Shown here: positions 50,203-58,145 of the stretch, piece after piece | How the letters are laid out: each line of letters opens with the position of its first letter | How positions within the stretch are numbered: the first letter of the stretch is position 1 | Assembly: GCF_025996515.1 (NCBI RefSeq) | Contig: NZ_BLRH01000034.1 | Coordinates: 1 to 64,000, forward strand | Source: Rhizohabitans arisaemae | GTDB taxonomy: Bacteria; Actinomycetota; Actinomycetes; Streptosporangiales; Streptosporangiaceae | Reading direction: 5' to 3' | Length of the DNA: 64,000 nt | Notes under the pieces: model-generated | The model's input: only the letters and a program-made list of their open reading frames with translations | What the model was told of the DNA's origin: nothing | Databases searched by the model: none | Translations under genes and position numbers: made by a program

Positions 50203-50610
50203 TCACGGGCCTGCCCGCCTTTCGGCACCGGCGGGAGCCACCCACTCCACGAGCTGGACCACGACGCCGCCGGGGTCGGTGAGTTGGAACAGCCGGTCGC
50301 CCCAGGGCTCGTCACGCAAGGGCATGGTGATGTTGGCACCCTCCCGTCGCAGACGCCGGTACTCGGCGTCAAGCCCGGTGACCGTGAAGGCCAGGATCAT
50401 CCCTGCGGGTCGTTCATAGCGCCGCTCGTCGGGCAGCACCTGGCTTCCGCGTTTCAGCAGGACCACGTCGCCGGCTGCGTCGTCACGGGCCAGGGAGACG
50501 AAAGCATGATCGGCGATGACCTCGCGAAAGCCCAGGTGAGTGGTGAAGAAGGCGCTGGAGGCCACCACGTCGTCAACGGTCAGCGTCACCGTGGTGGCGA
50601 TGATGTTCAC
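50203..50610 (-). CDS. VOC/glyoxalase-fold protein
   Basis: A 135-residue vicinal-oxygen-chelate protein: TVTLTVDDVVASSAFFTTHL, GFREVIADHAFVSLARDD, a second module ILAFTVTGLDAEYRRLRREG and LFQLTDPGGVVVQLVEW. GTG 50610 follows GGAG. The C-terminal E (VEW) and an expected first-module ligand could bind metal, but the family is too diverse to assign a reaction. It is divergent from the LysR gene at 50748 and may be its target. Confidence 0.85.
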   Translation of the reverse strand: MNIIATTVTLTVDDVVASSAFFTTHLGFREVIADHAFVSLARDDAAGDVVLLKRGSQVLPDERRYERPAGMILAFTVTGLDAEYRRLRREGANITMPLRDEPWGDRLFQLTDPGGVVVQLVEWVAPAGAERRAGP

Positions 50611-50747
50611 TGATTTCTCCTCTCCCCGTTGACCCCCGAAAGGGGGTGTTTCGGATGGGTCAATCTTCAACCTGCGTCACTCGGGCATCAACGCCAGAAC
50701 TGGCTATGATCCGATTAGTCCGACTCATAAATCAGATAGGGAGCGGT

Positions 50748-51632
50748 GTGGAGCTTCGCGAGATCGAGATCTTCCTGACTCTCGCCGAGGAGCTGCACTT
50801 CGGCCGCACCGCCGAACGGCTGCGCCTCACCCAAGGTCGCGTCAGCCAGGCGATCAAGAAGCAGGAGCGCCTCATCGGCGCCGCCCTGTTCGAACGCACC
50901 AGCCGCAAGGTGGCCCTCACCGAGATCGGCCGGCAGCTCTACGCCGACCTCAAGCCCGTGCAGAGCAGCATCGACGTGGGCCTGGAGCGCGCAAAGCTGG
51001 CCGCCCGAGGCAAGACCCGGGTGCTGCGCATGGGCCTGAGCCCGTTCAACCTGGCGGATTTGCGCACCCGCTTCGACGCCTTCACCCAGCGCCATCCGGA
51101 CGTCGACGTGCGTTTCAGCCACGTCGAATTCGGCGACGGCTTCGGGCCGCTGCGCAGGAACGAGATCGACATCGCGCTCTTGTGGCTGCCGATCAGGGAA
51201 GCGGACCTGACCGTCGGCCCCGTCCTGTTCACCGAGCCGATGGTGCTGGCCATGTCGAGCGGCCACCGTCTGGCGGGCCGTGAGTCGGTCAGCCTGGAGG
51301 ACCTCGGTGACGAGGTCGTCGCAGGCGGCATCACCCCCGACTACTGGCGTGAGGCGATCGTCCCCGCACGCACGCCCGGCGGCCGCTTGATCGAGGTCGG
51401 CCCGGTCGTCGACAAGTGGGCCGACATGCTGCCGATCCTCTCCAACGGAGAGGCCGTCTCGCCCATCCACGCCCACGCCGTCCGTTACGCATCACGCCCC
51501 GACCTGGTCTACGTGCCCATCCACGACGCGCCCTCGGCCCAATGGGCCCCTATCTGGCGCACGGCGGCCGAATCCGATCTGATCCTGGACTTCTCCCGAA
51601 TCGTCCGAGACATGGGCACATTGGCTCTGTGA
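50748..51632 (+). CDS. LysR-family transcriptional regulator
   Basis: A 294-residue LTTR. The HTH (REIEIFLTLAEELHFGRTAE, RLRLTQGRVSQAIKKQERLI, GAALFERTSRKVALTEIG) begins at the first residues from GTG 50748, which follows AGGGAG; the longer upstream frame is not family-like. The effector domain follows (RVLRMGLSPFNLADLRTRFD). It is divergent from the VOC gene. Linker and effector sequence resemble the actinomycete LysR group with a conserved GEAVSPIHAHAVRY segment. Confidence 0.88.
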   Translation: MELREIEIFLTLAEELHFGRTAERLRLTQGRVSQAIKKQERLIGAALFERTSRKVALTEIGRQLYADLKPVQSSIDVGLERAKLAARGKTRVLRMGLSPFNLADLRTRFDAFTQRHPDVDVRFSHVEFGDGFGPLRRNEIDIALLWLPIREADLTVGPVLFTEPMVLAMSSGHRLAGRESVSLEDLGDEVVAGGITPDYWREAIVPARTPGGRLIEVGPVVDKWADMLPILSNGEAVSPIHAHAVRYASRPDLVYVPIHDAPSAQWAPIWRTAAESDLILDFSRIVRDMGTLAL

Positions 51633-52002
51633 CCTGCCGCAAGAGAGGTAGCGCAGGAGCTTGTCCGACAGGCCGTCCGATTGTTCGCGGAGAAAGTCGA
51701 TGCGACCGAGCGGCTCCCGTCCCGCCTCTGATGAATCCTTCGGTTCCATAGGACTGCGTCGGCGTGATCGCCGACTCTGTCGGGGGACACCTGGGGCCGT
51801 AGTCGGCGATCATTTGAGACGAACACCGGTTGGTGTCGGTACGGGCTGCGCTCGGGCCCTGATCTACCGCCACCTCGATCCCGGCAAGCCGGTCTCGGCG
51901 TAGGAGGAGCACGGTGCTGCTTCGGTCACCTACTACGGCGGCAAGGCCAAGCTGAGCTTGTTCTGGAAATCTGGAGCGATCTCGCGAGCGCCAAGGTTAA
52001 GG
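51633..52002. other. gap with possible fragments, no gene seen
   Basis: A 370-bp stretch between the LysR gene and the membrane protein ending at 52003. Short pieces such as ELVRQAVRLFAEKVDATERL (from ~51660) and RALIYRHLDPGK followed by VTYYGGKAKLSLFW (~51860-51975) look like broken coding sequence but are in different frames, and I cannot assign them. A GGTACGGGCTGCG motif is at ~51838. Confidence 0.4.
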
Positions 52003-52989
52003 TCACGTTGGCGGAGCGGTGCGGCGGAGCCGTTTCACCACAAAGGCGAGTAGCCCGAGGGCGGCCAGCGTGAAGACCGCGTTGCCTATGAGGTCCACAT
52101 TCGCGGGCGCCGGGAAACTAGGCGCCTGCCGGAAGCTGTGCCAGGCGTAGGTGACCAGGCCGGCGGCGCCCAGGGCGAACCTGTGCCAGGGTCCCCAGCC
52201 CGTGCGCCGGGACCAGCGCAGGATGAGCAGCGTCATCGTGGCGTAGAGCGCGAGGTAGAAGCCGACCGTGATCCACGCGGGCACGACGGACTCCAGCTTG
52301 ATCCCCACCATGGCGAGCAAGCTGGGGAGCCAGAACGCCGCCCCGGCCGCGATGGTGATCGCGAAGACGGTCCACGGGCCGGCCGGCGTGGCCGGGAGGA
52401 GGGGGCGGCGGAATCGAGCGGACAGGAACGCGGCGACGATCAGGGCGACGGCCGTGATCAGCGTCCAGGTGATCTGAGCGGCCGACAACGGGTAGACGGC
52501 CGGACCTGCCAGGGCGATGGGCACCGCGCCGCCCAGCAGGAACAGGACGGCCGACGCGGTGAGGCCGACCTTGCCGAGCCAGGGCGTGTCCGGCCGGCGT
52601 GAGCCCGCCTCCACCAGCGAGATCGGCACCGCGATGCTCCACACCCCGTGGATGGCCAGAACGAACACGGTCCAGTAGGCGCCGATGCCCAGTGCCGGAA
52701 TGAACCCGTAGTCGAGCAACCGCAACCCGACATAGTCGGGATCGAACAGCGACCGGGTGAGCAGGCCCTCCTCGATCACGGCATAGGCGAGCCCGAGCAG
52801 GATGATCCCCGGCCACCCCAGCCCCCACCGGCGGGCGACCTCACGGATCAGCAGCGCGCCACCGCCATAAAGCGGAATCAGCCCGATGATCATCGGTAGG
52901 GCGTCGATGGCGATGTTGCCAAGTAGATACTCACCGACCAGCGGCGCGAGAACCAGCAGGCCAAGTGCTGGAAGAATGCGTTTGAACAC
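52003..52989 (-). CDS. multi-pass membrane protein of ABC export operon
   Basis: A 328-residue protein with about nine transmembrane helices (RILPALGLLVLAPLVGEYLL, WGLGWPGIILLGLAYAVIEE, YWTVFVLAIHGVWSIAVPIS). Helix segments contain VIEEGLLTR and later AIHGVW, distantly recalling CPBP-type intramembrane proteases, but the motifs are incomplete. GTG 52989 follows GAGG at 6-nt spacing, 8 bp past the permease stop, so it is the third gene of the operon. It may assist or modify the exporter. Confidence 0.75.
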   Translation of the reverse strand: MFKRILPALGLLVLAPLVGEYLLGNIAIDALPMIIGLIPLYGGGALLIREVARRWGLGWPGIILLGLAYAVIEEGLLTRSLFDPDYVGLRLLDYGFIPALGIGAYWTVFVLAIHGVWSIAVPISLVEAGSRRPDTPWLGKVGLTASAVLFLLGGAVPIALAGPAVYPLSAAQITWTLITAVALIVAAFLSARFRRPLLPATPAGPWTVFAITIAAGAAFWLPSLLAMVGIKLESVVPAWITVGFYLALYATMTLLILRWSRRTGWGPWHRFALGAAGLVTYAWHSFRQAPSFPAPANVDLIGNAVFTLAALGLLAFVVKRLRRTAPPT

Positions 52990-52997
52990 GTCCACCC

Positions 52998-53756
52998 TCA
53001 CCGGTTGTAGAGCCTGCGTGCGCACAGATAGCCGACCAGGGCGATGCCCGCGCTCCACACCGCCGCCGCCAGGAAGCCGGACCCGGCCGGACGCCCGGCC
53101 AGCAGCGCGCGCAGCGTCTCGATGACAGGGGTGGCCGGCTGGTGCTCGGCGAACCAGCGCAATCCGGTCGGCATCGACTCGGTCGGGACGAAGCCGCTGC
53201 CGAGGAACGGCAGCAGCATCAGCGGCATCGGCAGGTTGCTGGCCGTGGCCACGTTCTTGGTGGCCATGGCGAGTGCGACCGACAGCCAGGTGATCGCGAA
53301 GGTGAACATGGCCAGCACACCGACCACGCCGAGCCAGTCCGGCACCGAGGCGGGCGGGCGGAACCCGATCAGCAGCGCCACCGCGGTCACCGCGGCAATC
53401 GCGAGGAACGTCTGCACCATCGCCCCGAGTACATGCCCGGTGAGCACCGAGACGCGGGCGATGGCCATGGTCTTGAACCTGGCGATGATGCCCCCGGTCA
53501 TGTCGGTGGCCACCGAGATCGCGGTCCCCTGCGCGGCCCCGACGATCGTCGTGATCATGATGCCGGGGACGAGGTAGCCGACGTAGGCGGCGCGGTCGGC
53601 GCCGATGCCCGCGCCCATGGTGCCGCCGAGGACGTAGACGAAGAGCAGGAGGAACACCACGGGCACGGCCGCGAACGTGAGGATGGGCGTGGGGTAGCGC
53701 CAGATGTGTGTGACCTGGCGCCGCAGCATCGTCGCCGAGTCGGTGATCGCTCTCAT
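52998..53756 (-). CDS. ABC-2 type permease (DrrB-like)
   Basis: A 252-residue ABC-2 permease with six helices: RRQVTHIWRYPTPILTFAAV, FLLLFVYVLGGTMGAGIG, YLVPGIMITTIVGAAQGTAI, and MLLPFLGSGFVPTESMPTGL, the family-typical loop. Its ATG overlaps the ATPase stop (ATGA). It forms the membrane half of a daunorubicin-type exporter; the substrate is unknown. Confidence 0.92.
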   Translation of the reverse strand: MRAITDSATMLRRQVTHIWRYPTPILTFAAVPVVFLLLFVYVLGGTMGAGIGADRAAYVGYLVPGIMITTIVGAAQGTAISVATDMTGGIIARFKTMAIARVSVLTGHVLGAMVQTFLAIAAVTAVALLIGFRPPASVPDWLGVVGVLAMFTFAITWLSVALAMATKNVATASNLPMPLMLLPFLGSGFVPTESMPTGLRWFAEHQPATPVIETLRALLAGRPAGSGFLAAAVWSAGIALVGYLCARRLYNR

Positions 53757-54706
53757 CGGGAGGGCTCCTTGGTCGAGGGCTCCTGGGTCAGGGTGAGGAA
53801 GACGTCCTCCAGGTCGGGGGTGTGCATCGACAGCTCGGCGACGTCGATGGCATGCGTGTCCAGCCACTCCAGGAGCTTTCTCAGCGTCCTGACTCCGCCG
53901 GAGTCGGGGATCTGGACGGTGAGCGCCGCGTCGTCGCCGGAGGTGGCGCCGACGTGGCCGGCCGCCCTGCGGTACCCGTCGGGGTCGGCGAAGCGCACGA
54001 CGATGTGGCCGCCGGGCACCATTCGCTTGAGCTCCTCAGGGGTGCCCTCGGCCACCAGCCGGCCCTGGCTGAGCAGCGCGATGCGGTCGGCGAGTTCGTC
54101 GGCCTCCTCCAGGTATTGGGTGGTCAGGAAGATGGTCACGCCGTCCTGCCGAACCATGTCCCTGACGATCTGCCACATGGTGCGGCGGCTGCGCGGGTCC
54201 AGGCCTGCGGTCGGTTCGTCGAGGAAGATGAGCCTGGGCGTGCCGACCATGGTCATGGCGAGGTCGAGCCGGCGGCGCATGCCGCCCGAGTAGGTGACCG
54301 CGGGTTTGCGCGCGGCGTCGGTGAGGTCGAAGCGCTCCAGCAGTTCGCGGACACGCCTGCGGCCCTTGGCGCGGCCGAGGTGGAGCAGGTCGGCGATGAG
54401 CCGCAGGTTCTCCTCGCCGGTGAGGAGGCCGTCGACCGCGGAGAACTGGCCGGTGACGCCGATCGCGGCACGCACCTCGTCGGGTTCCTTGGCCAGGTCG
54501 TGCCCGGCGACCCAGATCTCGCCCGCGTCGGCCTTGATCAGGGTGGACAGGATCTGCACGGTGGTGGTCTTGCCCGCGCCGTTCGGGCCGAGCAGCGAGA
54601 AGACGGTGCCCTGCGGGATGGTGAGGTCGATGCCGTCCAGGACGCGGTGGGCGCCGTAGGACTTACGCAGTCCCGTCACCGAGACGAAGGTCCGCATCGC
54701 GTTCAC
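53753..54706 (-). CDS. ABC transporter ATP-binding protein (DrrA-like)
   Basis: A 317-residue drug-type ABC ATPase. Walker A GPNGAGKTT (~39-47), Q-loop TGQFSAVD, signature YSGGMRRR, Walker B LIFLDEPT and H-loop replaced by Q in LTTQYLEEADEL, as in DrrA. The C-terminal ~90-residue DrrA-type domain has LEDVFLTLT. GTG 54706 or ATG 54697 are both possible. It heads an operon with the permease and membrane protein, divergent from the MarR-like regulator at 54990. Confidence 0.92.
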   Translation of the reverse strand: MNAMRTFVSVTGLRKSYGAHRVLDGIDLTIPQGTVFSLLGPNGAGKTTTVQILSTLIKADAGEIWVAGHDLAKEPDEVRAAIGVTGQFSAVDGLLTGEENLRLIADLLHLGRAKGRRRVRELLERFDLTDAARKPAVTYSGGMRRRLDLAMTMVGTPRLIFLDEPTAGLDPRSRRTMWQIVRDMVRQDGVTIFLTTQYLEEADELADRIALLSQGRLVAEGTPEELKRMVPGGHIVVRFADPDGYRRAAGHVGATSGDDAALTVQIPDSGGVRTLRKLLEWLDTHAIDVAELSMHTPDLEDVFLTLTQEPSTKEPSR

Positions 54707-54849
54707 CCCCGATCCCAGGTGACGGGCAGGTCAGCTGCTCCTGCGCGCAGGGCGGTGAGCGAAGGAGCGGGATCGAAGGGACAGGCGGGTGAGCGGTCGA
54801 GGGACGGAGTGATCGGCTCATCGCGATAGTACGTGTTCATCACAATTGA

Positions 54850-54879
54850 AAGCTACGTTGCTTTCAGAAATTCTGTCAA
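54850..54879 (-). promoter_or_regulatory. promoter of the DrrAB-like operon
   Basis: On the minus strand, TTGACA (54874-54879), 18 bp, TAGCTT (54850-54855). The spacer includes TGAAAGCAACG, similar to TGAATGCAATG in the promoter at 49531-49559. Related TGAATGCA/TGCATT motifs continue to 54975 on the side of the regulator gene. Confidence 0.65.
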
Positions 54880-54989
54880 TCAATCGATGTGCATAATTGC
54901 AGGTCAAACCCGATAAATTGATGCGTTGGCACTGAAGCTGAATGCACAGAAACATTGCATTGTGTGGCGCCGAACGCAATAGTGGTGTC

Positions 54990-55667
54990 ATGTCAGAAGG
55001 AAGGTTGACCCTGCAGGACCGCCGGCGCATCGCGACCGGCCTCGCCGAAGGCCGCTCCTACGCCGAGATCGCCAGGCGGCTGGACCGGCCGACCTCGACG
55101 ATCAGCCGTGAGGTCGGCCGCAACGGCGGCCCCGGCGACTACCGCCCCGAGCGGGCGCACCAGGCGACGGTGCGGCGGGCGCGGCGCGGCACCCCGGCAC
55201 GTTCGGCCGAACCCCAGGACTCCAAGGTCTTCGAGGTGGAAGCGGGAGCCGTCGAGATGGCGATCGGGATGGGCCTGCCGAAAATGATGGCGCGCGTGCT
55301 CATCGGCCTGTGGCTGAGCGAGGACGGCAGGCTCACCGCGGCCGAGCTGTCGCGCGGACTGACAGTCAGTCCCGCCTCGATCTCCACGGCGGTGGCCTAC
55401 CTGACCCGGCAGGGGCTGATCAGGCGCGAACGTGATCCGCGGCGGCGGCGCGACATCTACGTGGTCGACGACGACGCCTGGTACCACTCGGCGGTGATCA
55501 GCGCGCGGCAGACGCTCGCGGCGGCGGAGACCGCCAAGGCGGCGGGGCAGACGCTCGGGCTCGACACGCCAATGGGACGCCGCCTGGCCGGGGGCGGTGC
55601 GTTCCTGGAGCGGATCAGCCTGGACGCTCTGGCGTCGGCCGAACGCTGGCGCGACCTCCCGCCGTGA
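54990..55667 (+). CDS. two-HTH regulator: IS30-type HTH plus MarR/GbsR wHTH
   Basis: A 225-residue regulator. Residues ~1-45 are an IS30-like HTH_38 (LTLQDRRRIATGLAEGRSYA, EIARRLDRPTSTISRE). Residues ~85-165 are a MarR/GbsR-type winged HTH (LPKMMARVLIGLWLSEDGRL, LTVSPASISTAVAYLTRQGL, IRRERDPRRRRDIYVVDDD). ATG 54990 has no Shine-Dalgarno; the transcript may be leaderless. It is divergent from the DrrAB-like operon and most likely represses it. A degenerate copy lies at 49743. Confidence 0.88.
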   Translation: MSEGRLTLQDRRRIATGLAEGRSYAEIARRLDRPTSTISREVGRNGGPGDYRPERAHQATVRRARRGTPARSAEPQDSKVFEVEAGAVEMAIGMGLPKMMARVLIGLWLSEDGRLTAAELSRGLTVSPASISTAVAYLTRQGLIRRERDPRRRRDIYVVDDDAWYHSAVISARQTLAAAETAKAAGQTLGLDTPMGRRLAGGGAFLERISLDALASAERWRDLPP

Positions 55668-55834
55668 TCAGACCACAGGGGTTGCGCCCCGGACTTCCGC
55701 GGTAGTCGCCGCTACGACGGCAGAGCGACGGTGGTCTTCCACCCCCGTTCGGACAAACAGCGCTTTCCATGGCGCACTGACACGTTTCTTGTCGGCACCC
55801 CTACCAGGCGCGTGTTCTGGCGTGGTGTCGCCGG

Positions 55835-55899
55835 GGTACGGCCTGCGCCTGCCCGGTTCCAGCGCGTGGTCCGGCGCCTGAGCCGCTTGGGGCCGTACC
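55835..55899. terminator. paired GGTACGGCC/GGCCGTACC motifs between convergent genes
   Basis: GGTACGGCC at 55835-55843 and its complement at 55891-55899 lie in the 273-bp gap between the convergent regulator (ends 55667) and XRE gene (ends 55941). The long loop is GC-rich. It is one of many such motif pairs in the gaps of this window. No gene is supported in the gap. Confidence 0.5.
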
Positions 55900-55940
55900 G
55901 GGCATCCATCCGGAAATCGGATGGGCCCGGTTGTGTGGCT

Positions 55941-56171
55941 TCAGGCGGATCGGCCGGTGGTGCCGAGGCGGGGGAACGGGGCGGTGGAGAAGATCACCTC
56001 GACCGGCACCTCGAAGTGCTCGGCTATGCGCAGCGCCAGGTGCAGGCTGGGGCTGTACTCACCGCGTTCGAGGTAGCCGATCGTCTGGTAGTGGACTCCC
56101 AGGGCCTCGGCGAGTTCGCGCCGGGAGATCCCCCGTTCCGCCCGGAGCATGGCGATACGGTTGTGGATCAC
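55941..56171 (-). CDS. XRE-family small regulator
   Basis: A 76-residue protein that is almost only an HTH: MIHNRIAMLRAERGISRREL, AEALGVHYQTIGYLERGEYS, PSLHLALRIAEHFEVPVEVI. GTG 56171 lies just beyond the permease stop, and its ribosome binding site GGTGAGG overlaps that stop. It is the last gene of the ABC operon 57953-55941 and probably autoregulates it. Similar small XRE proteins commonly accompany ABC-2 exporters. Confidence 0.9.
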   Translation of the reverse strand: MIHNRIAMLRAERGISRRELAEALGVHYQTIGYLERGEYSPSLHLALRIAEHFEVPVEVIFSTAPFPRLGTTGRSA

Positions 56172-56172
56172 C

Positions 56173-57027
56173 TCACCGGACAACCAGCATCGCCTTCTCG
56201 CGTCGTGCGGCCACACTGGAACCGGACTCGCGCCGCGCCATCCGGCGGAGGAGAATCGGGGCGAGGACCAGGCCGAGCACGGCCCAGGCCCCGAGGACGC
56301 CGACGGTCTCCAGCGTGCGCCAGGACTCACCGATCTCCACCACGACCGCGGCCTCCGGCAGCAGCGCCGCGCGCATGCCGATTCCCAGCCAGTAGATCGG
56401 AAACACCTGTGCCACCCACTGCAGCCAGTCCGGCATCGACGTGATGGGGTAGAAGATACCGGAGATCGCGACCATGCCCATGACGGGCAGCATGAGCCAG
56501 CCGAGACTGCGGGGGCTGGAGGCGAGCGACCCGAAGGCCGCGCCGAGGGGCAGCGTGGCGAACAGGCCCAGCACCAGCACCCAGGCCAGGGTGAGCCAGG
56601 CGCCCACGCTGCCCGGGGCCAGACCGTCGACGAGGAAGCTTCCGGGGATCAGCAGGACGGCCACCGAGACGAGCAGCCCGCCGGCCACCGTGACGACTTT
56701 GCCGACCAGGTAGCCCTGCATCCCGCCCGGGGTGGCCTTGGCACGCAGCAGCGTTCCGTCCTCGCGTTCGACGGCGAGAAGCTGGCCCATGCCGACGAGG
56801 CCGTTGAACGCGATGCTCATCCCCAGGGCGCTCGGCAGCACCATGGCGCCGAGCTGGAGACCGCCGACGTCCAGGGTCGTGTCCCGCATGAAGTACAGGG
56901 TCACCAGGATCCCGATCGGCCAGAAGAGGTGGCCCCAGAGGTCCTGGGCGTTGGTCAGCGACTGGCGCAGCTCGATCATCCCCCGGGCCCAACCCAGCCG
57001 GAACACCGTGCCGTTCAGGCCGTTCAT
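56173..57027 (-). CDS. ABC-2 type permease
   Basis: A 284-residue permease with six helices: LFWPIGILVTLYFMRDTTLD, VLPSALGMSIAFNGLVGMGQ, LGWLMLPVMGMVAISGIFYP with ITSMPDWLQWVAQVFPIYWL, the ABC-2 family signature region. ATG 57027 overlaps the ATPase stop by 4 bp. It is the membrane half of the second exporter in the window; the substrate is unknown. Confidence 0.92.
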   Translation of the reverse strand: MNGLNGTVFRLGWARGMIELRQSLTNAQDLWGHLFWPIGILVTLYFMRDTTLDVGGLQLGAMVLPSALGMSIAFNGLVGMGQLLAVEREDGTLLRAKATPGGMQGYLVGKVVTVAGGLLVSVAVLLIPGSFLVDGLAPGSVGAWLTLAWVLVLGLFATLPLGAAFGSLASSPRSLGWLMLPVMGMVAISGIFYPITSMPDWLQWVAQVFPIYWLGIGMRAALLPEAAVVVEIGESWRTLETVGVLGAWAVLGLVLAPILLRRMARRESGSSVAARREKAMLVVR

Positions 57028-57953
57028 CGGGTCACCTCTTCCAGGGTGCGTGCGGTCACCTTGGTCCGGCCGGACTCGGCCTGCCGTACCAGCGTCATGT
57101 ACGTGTCCTCCAGGGAGGCCCGGCGGACCTCAAGCTCGTCGATCGCCTCGCCGTACTGCTGGAAGAGTTCGTAGACGAACTTGGTGGACTCCGTCGTGGT
57201 GTGGACGAAACGCTGCCCGTCGCGGGTCCAGCGCACCTCGGCCTCACCCGCGATCCGCCGGGACAGCTCGTCGGCGGAGCCGTCGGCGATGATCCGGCCG
57301 CCGGCGAGGATCAGGATCCGGTCGGAGAGCTTCTCCGCCTCGTCCAGGTCGTGGGTGGTGAGCAGGATCGTGGTCTCGAAGCTGTCGGTGAGCCGGTGGA
57401 TGAGGTCGTGGAACTCGCGCCGCGCCTCGGGGTCCATCCCCGCGGTCGGCTCGTCCAGGAACAGCAGCTCGGGGCAGCCGACGATGCCGATCGCGACGTC
57501 CAGCCGGCGCCGCTGGCCGCCGGAGAGCATCCGGATCCTCTTGTCGGCGTGCTCGGTCAGCCCGACCGTGTCCAGGAGCTCGTCGGCGTCCCAGGGGCGC
57601 CGGATCCGCTCGGTGGAGTACGGGGTGAAGTAGGCGCCGAGGTGGACCAGGAGCTCGCGCACCCGCCATTTGCTGTGGTCACGCCAGGATTGCAGGACCA
57701 CCCCGAGCCTGGCCCGCCACTGCTCGTCGCCGTGGGCGGGATCGGCGCCGAGCACGTCGACCCGGCCCGCCGACCGCATGCGGAACCCCTCCAGGATCTC
57801 GATCGTGGTGGTTTTGCCGGCTCCGTTCGGCCCGAGCAGGGTGAGTACCTCACCTTGGCGGGCGTGGAAGGTCACATCGTGCAGGACGTCGTTCACGCCG
57901 TAGCGCATCCGCAGGCCTTCGACGTCGAGCACGGTCTGCCCACGCGTCGTCAT
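57024..57953 (-). CDS. ABC transporter ATP-binding protein
   Basis: A 309-residue drug-type ABC ATPase. Walker A GPNGAGKTT (~39-47), signature LSGGQRRR, Walker B LLFLDEPT and H-loop LTTHDLDEAEKL are intact. The C-terminal extension (VYELFQQYGEAIDELEVRRA, LEDTYMTLV) is DrrA-like. It heads the three-gene operon with a permease and XRE regulator. ATG 57953 is preceded by GGGGAGAAC. Confidence 0.92.
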   Translation of the reverse strand: MTTRGQTVLDVEGLRMRYGVNDVLHDVTFHARQGEVLTLLGPNGAGKTTTIEILEGFRMRSAGRVDVLGADPAHGDEQWRARLGVVLQSWRDHSKWRVRELLVHLGAYFTPYSTERIRRPWDADELLDTVGLTEHADKRIRMLSGGQRRRLDVAIGIVGCPELLFLDEPTAGMDPEARREFHDLIHRLTDSFETTILLTTHDLDEAEKLSDRILILAGGRIIADGSADELSRRIAGEAEVRWTRDGQRFVHTTTESTKFVYELFQQYGEAIDELEVRRASLEDTYMTLVRQAESGRTKVTARTLEEVTR

Positions 57954-57990
57954 GTTCTCCCCTCATCATGTGGATGCCACGGAATATAGC

Positions 57991-58011
57991 ACTCCTACTA
58001 TCAATCGGAGT
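57991..58011 (-). promoter_or_regulatory. dyad upstream of the ABC/XRE operon
   Basis: ACTCC (57991-57995) and GGAGT (58007-58011) bracket an 11-bp AT-rich spacer, 38 bp upstream of the ATPase ATG. It is a candidate operator for the operon's XRE regulator. Confidence 0.45.
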
Positions 58012-58096
58012 ATCCGTTTATCAGCCTCTAACGCGAAGGATGGCTTCTCCCCGCCACCCCTCGCAGGTTGGGAGACGGGCTATGGGGGCATGTCTT

Positions 58097-58121
58097 GAAC
58101 GAATGTTCTGAACGAACGTTC
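58097..58121 (+). promoter_or_regulatory. two adjacent LexA/SOS boxes
   Basis: GAACGAATGTTC (58097-58108) and GAACGAACGTTC (58110-58121), each matching the actinobacterial GAAC-N4-GTTC SOS core, separated by one base. They lie 25-49 bp upstream of the dnaE ATG, with TAGGGT (58132-58137) as a possible -10. Confidence 0.85.
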
Positions 58122-58145
58122 AGAATCTCGGTAGGGTGAGGCGTC

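Noticed and set aside
55731-56444. + strand frame of 237 codons across the XRE gene and permease end
   Set aside because: It opposes two well-supported minus-strand genes and becomes Arg/Ser/Pro low-complexity.
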